Positions 59,516 to 64,000 of a DNA stretch of 64,000 bases are shown here, one piece after another (positions within the stretch are counted from its first letter, which is position 1; each line of letters starts with the position of its first letter). The notes beneath the pieces are model-generated. The model was not told the DNA's origin and searched no databases. It saw nothing but the letters and a program-made list of their open reading frames with translations. Source of the stretch: Ceriagrion tenellum (Eukaryota; Arthropoda; Insecta; Odonata; Coenagrionidae); the NCBI GenBank assembly GCA_963169105.1, contig OY720643.1, positions 81,451,696-81,515,695 on the forward strand, in the 5' to 3' direction. The position numbers and the translations under genes are program-made.

Positions 59516-60090
59516 TTCATCATTTAACGCTCCTGGTTTAGTAACTGTTAAGAGAATTTAACGTGTGTGAATTATATTTAATAGATAGAGCTAAATTATT
59601 TGTTAATTTCATAAAAATATATGTTACTCAAACATATTCACTGGGATTTTTAATGTGAGACAATATGATTGAAATTAAATGTCGGTTCTAGTTATACCAT
59701 AATATTAATTATAAAACATATTTTTAATTTTCTAGCTGTCAACTTTTCATAATTCAATTTTATCAATATTGATTTCTCCAAAAATGCGTTTTTTTTATGC
59801 CGTTTACAATCAGTTCTTTCACACGAATGACATTTTTCAACCCTTTAAATTATTTTATTCCTAACAAACTGAGGAAAATATCCATTATTTCTTAATTTCT
59901 GGTCACAGCGCCTTCTTTCCAGAAAATGATCGGGAAAATGCGGACTCGATAAACCAAGAGGCCACACGCTGAAAAAAGGGCGACTTCGATGGCATTCAAT
60001 TTCATCACGACTCTAATTATAAGAGGATACTTGGGTTTTACATACTGTGGACTATTCAGGCGCTCCAACAAGGGAACAGGGAAATTTTTA
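59516..60090. other. AT-rich DNA, no feature recognised
   Basis: Nothing assignable. Confidence 0.35.
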
Positions 60091-60620
60091 AATAAAACAG
60101 CGTGGTTCGAATGGGCGTAGCTCGCCCCTTTCCTTGTCAGGCAATAAGAGTTATCACTCGACTGCGTGGGGAAGTAGATGAGAAACCACGTGAACCGGAG
60201 GCTATGCGGTCGCTAGGCACGATCAAAAATCGCTCGCGAGGGTTTGAGGCGTATAAATTAGAAGGCTCACGGTGCAGAGATGACGCTGCTAGATATGGAA
60301 CGGGATTGATTAATTGGTGACTTGATCGCCTGGTCCCTAATCCGTCGAAGCATATGAACTTTCGCGTTTTATGGAATAATATTTCATCCCCTTATCGCAT
60401 GAATCGATCGGTGGAGCTCTTTTCCCCGGCTGACAATAACGAGGCGTAAGAAAAAGTATCCGTGATTTTTTATGTCACGAAGTTTGAAAAAATATTAATT
60501 TCGTGAAAAACGTGTCGACGTGAGGAGTGCGTAATAAACTTGACGAAACGCACGCGTTTTCAAAACACAAACTTGAGCATATTACGCACGGAGCAGGGAA
60601 CATCCGCATTAAAGGTATAA
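60091..60620. promoter_or_regulatory. GC-richer island, candidate regulatory or unique region
   Basis: CpG-rich words (gcggtcgctaggcacgatc, aatcgctcgcgagg) and several AATTAAT, ATCGAT and ATCGATCGG motifs lie between AT-rich flanks. A 72-codon + frame at 60102-60320 has no homology. The evidence is composition only. Confidence 0.25.
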
Positions 60621-61029
60621 CCTTTATTTCCGATGAACGACATAATGTGTGCGTTTTTTCTCATTGTTCTATCTTTTGGAGAACGTGTAAACCACGGATG
60701 ATAATGTCGAACACAAGAAGACACTACAACACGAAGAATATGAAATGAACGAATTTCAAAATCCATTGTGTTTGGAATGCTCAAATGTAGAAACAGTAAA
60801 TTCCTTTGGATTTATTATTATGTGGAAACATTATCATACCTCTGACACTCCCAAGCTAATACAATGCCTAGAAAATATATGGTGAAAGCATGAATATTTT
60901 ATGTACAGATTTGTGTGAACATTTATTTGTATGTACCTATTAGTAATATGTATTGACAAAAGTGACACTTGCATGATACCGATTTGGTTTCTTAGCAATT
61001 TAGTGTTACTTGAACACTTCTCCGTATTG
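60621..61029. other. No feature recognised
   Basis: AT-rich. Confidence 0.35.
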
Positions 61030-61040
61030 CACTTAATATA
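61030..61040. repeat. Target-site duplication, left (cacttaatata)
   Basis: Matches cacttgatata at 61376-61386 with one mismatch. Confidence 0.6.
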
Positions 61041-61375
61041 ACTTGAGATGAAAAAATACACTTTGTAAAATCCATACAGAACTTTAATGGTATGAGAGAA
61101 ATAAATATTTGGTTATGTCCACCCCCAGCCCTATGCTTCACCCTTAACCTTCATCCTTAGTAATACTTTATTCAGCCCCAATACCGACATAAAAAATGAA
61201 TACGTGTTCGCAAAAAAAAATAACGAATTTTATAGCCCCTTGAGAATGACACGAAAGTGTTGAACCGGTCTGGCTCACACCATTAAAGTTTTGTGTGGAT
61301 TTTACAAAGTGTATTTATTTCATCTCAATATGAATTCTAAATCCCACAAAGTTAGCTCGCAAACCATTGAAGATA
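61041..61375 (+). mobile_element. Fold-back element (probably Penelope-like), about 335 bp
   Basis: Inverted arms of about 55 bp (61042-61096 and 61274-61328) differ at three bases and one indel. A 47-nt one-sided extension follows the right arm (61329-61375), and an 11-bp target duplication flanks the insertion. Just before the right arm sits a hammerhead-like stem-loop. Layout matches the elements at 16572-17282 and 42784-42968, although the arm sequences differ, so they are different subfamilies. The + orientation is inferred from the extension. Confidence 0.6.
61237..61270 (+). ncRNA. Degenerate hammerhead-like motif
   Basis: CCTTGAGAATG (61238-61248) is followed by the hairpin ACAC-GAAA-GTGT (61249-61260) and TGAACCGGTC. 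It corresponds to the motif of the 42.8-kb element (CCTTGAGAATG, stem, CGAAAC), with the GAAA core decayed to GAAC. Confidence 0.35.
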
Positions 61376-61386
61376 CACTTGATATA
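61376..61386. repeat. Target-site duplication, right (cacttgatata)
   Basis: Partner of 61030-61040. Confidence 0.6.
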
Positions 61387-62048
61387 TGTTTCAAAATAAG
61401 TATTTACTGAAAATATATTATGCCCAATAAAAAGCAAGTATTTACCTAAGATTTTCCCCTTACATTTCGAATTACGCCCTGTAAACCCAAGTCGTTATGT
61501 TGAATTCTTCATCATTTGCATTACAACATGAACAGTTATATTTCTTCGTTTAAATTATTGAGTTATAAAGAGAGGGAACTAATGATGCTGGCTAATACTC
61601 AAAGCTGAAGCCAGTCCACCATCTTTGTTGACCTTCATTTTTCTATAGCGCATTTGGGCAAACGCACTAATTTTGGAATTTTACGATATTTTCATCGGTA
61701 ACTTACTGGAAACCAACGTGCATTTGCTTCTTTTAAGATACGTTAGCCGTACGTAAATAAACTGTATGTCAATGAAATTTAGTATCCAATTTCCCCGTAA
61801 AAACTAGGATAAAATATAGCAGAATCCATAGCAATAGGTAGTGAATGTATGTTTCTAGAGTAACTTGCCTAAAAAATTCAAACGCATTACTTGATATTCT
61901 TCCTCCTCATCCACTAACTTGTCCATTTTGTCGTGATATTCATGGAAAAGTAAGGACAGAGCAGTTATTAGTAATGTAATTGTTATTACGGTTGTCAGGC
62001 TTCAGTTTGAATACGTAGTGCCCTCTTCACACAACTCAATAGCATTAA
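61387..62048. other. No feature recognised
   Basis: AT-rich. Confidence 0.35.
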
Positions 62049-62567
62049 GGTAGTACGAGCGAGACAGTTCCCTAGTCATAATAGAGACCATATTCGAATT
62101 ATACGTTTTAATTTCACCAGCTTTAGGACACGTGAATTCAATATTGCATTATTAATGGTGCAATAATATAGTTTTTTTATGAAAGAAATGGTGAGTAATC
62201 AAATGAAAATATCTAAATACGTCTTTAACTTGACTCGTTTTTTTCGCGCGGTGCGTTTGAAACTCCTTCAAAATGGAAGGTTTTTTTGTGATACCCAAGA
62301 ACCTTTTGCTGCAAAAATATGACTAATTTTCGAAAATAGTTAAGAAAACATACAAACTACACACTATAAGTTTTTGTGTGATATATAAGTGTTAGAAAAT
62401 TCATATTTAGTAAGTAATATCTCTCTGGAGCGCATACACGTTCCATTTCCCCTGTAAAAGGGCTGGTATTTTTTGTCAAATAACTGTGAAAGTTTTGTGG
62501 TAAAGGGTTGCATTTTTTGTGTCTTTAGAAGGGTGAGATATTTTTCCCTTAAATCGAGACCTAATTC
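62049..62567 (-). repeat. Unclassified dispersed repeat R1, copy B
   Basis: Reverse-complement partner of 12425-12919 over its whole length, with substitutions and small indels throughout and slightly longer. The KISHPSKDTK-containing frame (62476-62661, 61 codons) is retained here and then broken at a position where copy A is open. Confidence 0.65.
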
Positions 62568-63590
62568 TTTTGATTTCCCAGATACAGATATACCCGAGTG
62601 AAGAGTGGTCCAGTAATTTATTTTTCGACATCATCAAAAAGCTATAAAAATGAGCACTCAATGACTATCGATTACAGCTCCACTTTGTATGTTTTAACAA
62701 GCAACATTTTTGAAACAGGTTTTATATAAAAATTCATTTACATAGAAATAACAATTGTATTAAAAGTAACATATAAATAGTTGGATATTTACTCGGATAG
62801 TATATCTACTGATGAAAGAAGTTACGACGCGCTTAGCAAATTGATTTTTTAAATATATGAGTATACACGCGGAAAGTCCACCAATTACTCAGTATTTTGG
62901 CCATGCCATGTTTCTTTCCCTCTTGGTATATAAATAAACAACAGAGGCGATAACCATGTGAATATTCTTGAAAAAAGTAGCAAAATTAACAATCAAAATC
63001 TGTTTCTTCAAAACTTTCTACAAATATAAGGGAATAAGTGAAATTTCAACTAATGAACAGAAAATTTATGAATTCCGGCACAACAAAGTACTAATTCTGC
63101 ACCAAAAATTTTAAATTTTTACGCCTAAAAGGACAAATATCGTACAATAAAATACGTCCCTAATAAGCCTCCAACATTTATCATGACTGATTTGATTTGG
63201 AATGAGGGAAATTCCTTTCTATCCTTGACCTCAGTGCTTAAATTTTCATGAAAATTAGACATACCTACATCAATTTCTAGTACCTTAGACTCCAATTCAA
63301 TGATGCCTCGTCAATATCTTCGAAGCTATTTTAGAGATAAACTTCAAATACACTCTTATATCCTATTAGTACTCTTTTATTAATATTAGATTATATGAAC
63401 ACACATAATAGATTAGATAAATGTTTTCTAACCCTAGGATGTAGATGTGTGTCATGAGATAACGTGCAAATTACAGCGTGAGAAAAGCTTAGTCATTAAT
63501 GAATAATAGTTTCTTGTTGTGCATGTTTCCCCGTAACTCAGCCATGGAATAGTAGCAGGTTTTATTTCTTCAACTTTTCTGTCTTCTTTG
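62568..63590. other. AT-rich DNA, no feature recognised
   Basis: Nothing assignable. Confidence 0.35.
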
Positions 63591-64000
63591 AAGAATTGTT
63601 TTTCGGTGGGAAGATCGAAAGACTACGTTAATCGCAGTCGTGAGTCCGTGGCGTGACTCGATATCGTGCGTTCGGATCTTTAATAGAAATAAAAAAAAGC
63701 ATTCGCCTTTCTGTTTTTCGTGTTTTCGTGTGTCTCACGGCAGGAATTCTAGCCGAAGCCATTATCGACACGTCACTCATTCCCGCATATTTAGGAGGAT
63801 GGAAATAAACTCAACGGGAGTTCTGCGGGTTGACTCTTTTTAAAAAAATCCTAACTAATATGACGCTGGATAGTTTTCTTGCTAGCGCTCCTTTGCCCTC
63901 ACCTCCTGTAATGGCTTGAAAATGAACAACACCGTTCAGAGCAAGTTCTGACTGCTCGCTTTGAGAAAATTATCCCTTTTGCCGAAGAGCTGGGTAGACA
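63591..64000. other. GC-richer segment at the window edge
   Basis: Less AT-rich than its left flank, with CpG words (gtccgtggcgtgactcg, cgtgtgtctcacgg). A 67-codon + frame at 63640-63843 has no homology. It is cut by the window end. Confidence 0.25.

Noticed and set aside
1..64000. CRISPR array, bacterial operon, or rRNA
   Set aside because: No regularly spaced direct repeats, no long adjacent ORFs with ribosome binding sites, and no rRNA-like blocks.

Overview
This window looks like non-coding nuclear DNA from an arthropod, most likely an insect. It is AT-rich, and no reading frame exceeds 186 codons. Every protein-like stretch I can recognise is a decayed transposable element. I found no host exon, rRNA, functional tRNA, operon or CRISPR array. 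The insect/arthropod reading rests on the element mix: CR1-like and RTE/endonuclease-RT LINE tails, a mariner with an insect-type transposase, tRNA-derived SINEs, Penelope-like fold-backs and hAT MITEs. I cannot name the species. The window is probably intergenic or lies within a very large intron.

Layout. 1-12 kb: scattered 3' ends of one CR1-like LINE family (about 1.9, 2.7-3.2, 4.7, 5.1 and 10.0 kb), a second LINE tail at 3.2 kb, a head-to-head SINE pair at 10.3 kb and a GC-rich island at 10.8-11.3 kb. 12-15 kb: an unclassified 0.5-kb repeat, whose inverted copy lies 50 kb away at 62 kb, followed by two LINE remnants on opposite strands. 16-17.5 kb: a broken mariner interrupted by a fold-back element. 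The fold-back has a 14-bp target duplication and carries a hammerhead-ribozyme-like motif. 18.5-19.4 kb: a perfect 190-bp palindrome plus a templated 70-bp duplication inside (TA)n tracts. 20-26 kb: a MITE, the longest CR1-like LINE tail, a SPIN-like hAT MITE at 22.4 kb, a long SINE-bearing inverted repeat at 24.1-24.8 kb and another LINE terminus at 25.3 kb. 26.8-32 kb is featureless to me. 32.0-33.6 kb: the best-preserved LINE reverse transcriptase, with its catalytic YADD replaced. 34-39 kb: a dispersed repeat, a fold-back MITE and a 1.48-kb non-autonomous hAT with TIRs and 8-bp TSD. 40.6-42.6 kb: GC-richer DNA with homeodomain/POU-like words, which are enhancer candidates. 42.8 kb: a second perfect fold-back with TSD. 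50.7-52.9 kb: a LINE tail and a 1.16-kb DNA transposon with CCCAGTGGGG termini. 54.9-60.5 kb: GC-rich islands and LINE/SINE fragments. 61.0-61.4 kb: a third fold-back of the same design.

The elements do not form a pathway. The most interesting pattern is three short insertions (16.6, 42.8 and 61.0 kb) with one shared architecture: inverted arms, a one-sided 37-47-nt extension, an 11-14-bp target duplication, and an internal stem-loop shaped like a hammerhead core. This fits non-autonomous Penelope-like retroelements. The SPIN-like MITE is a candidate for horizontal transfer. All family assignments come from recall and reading, not from searches.
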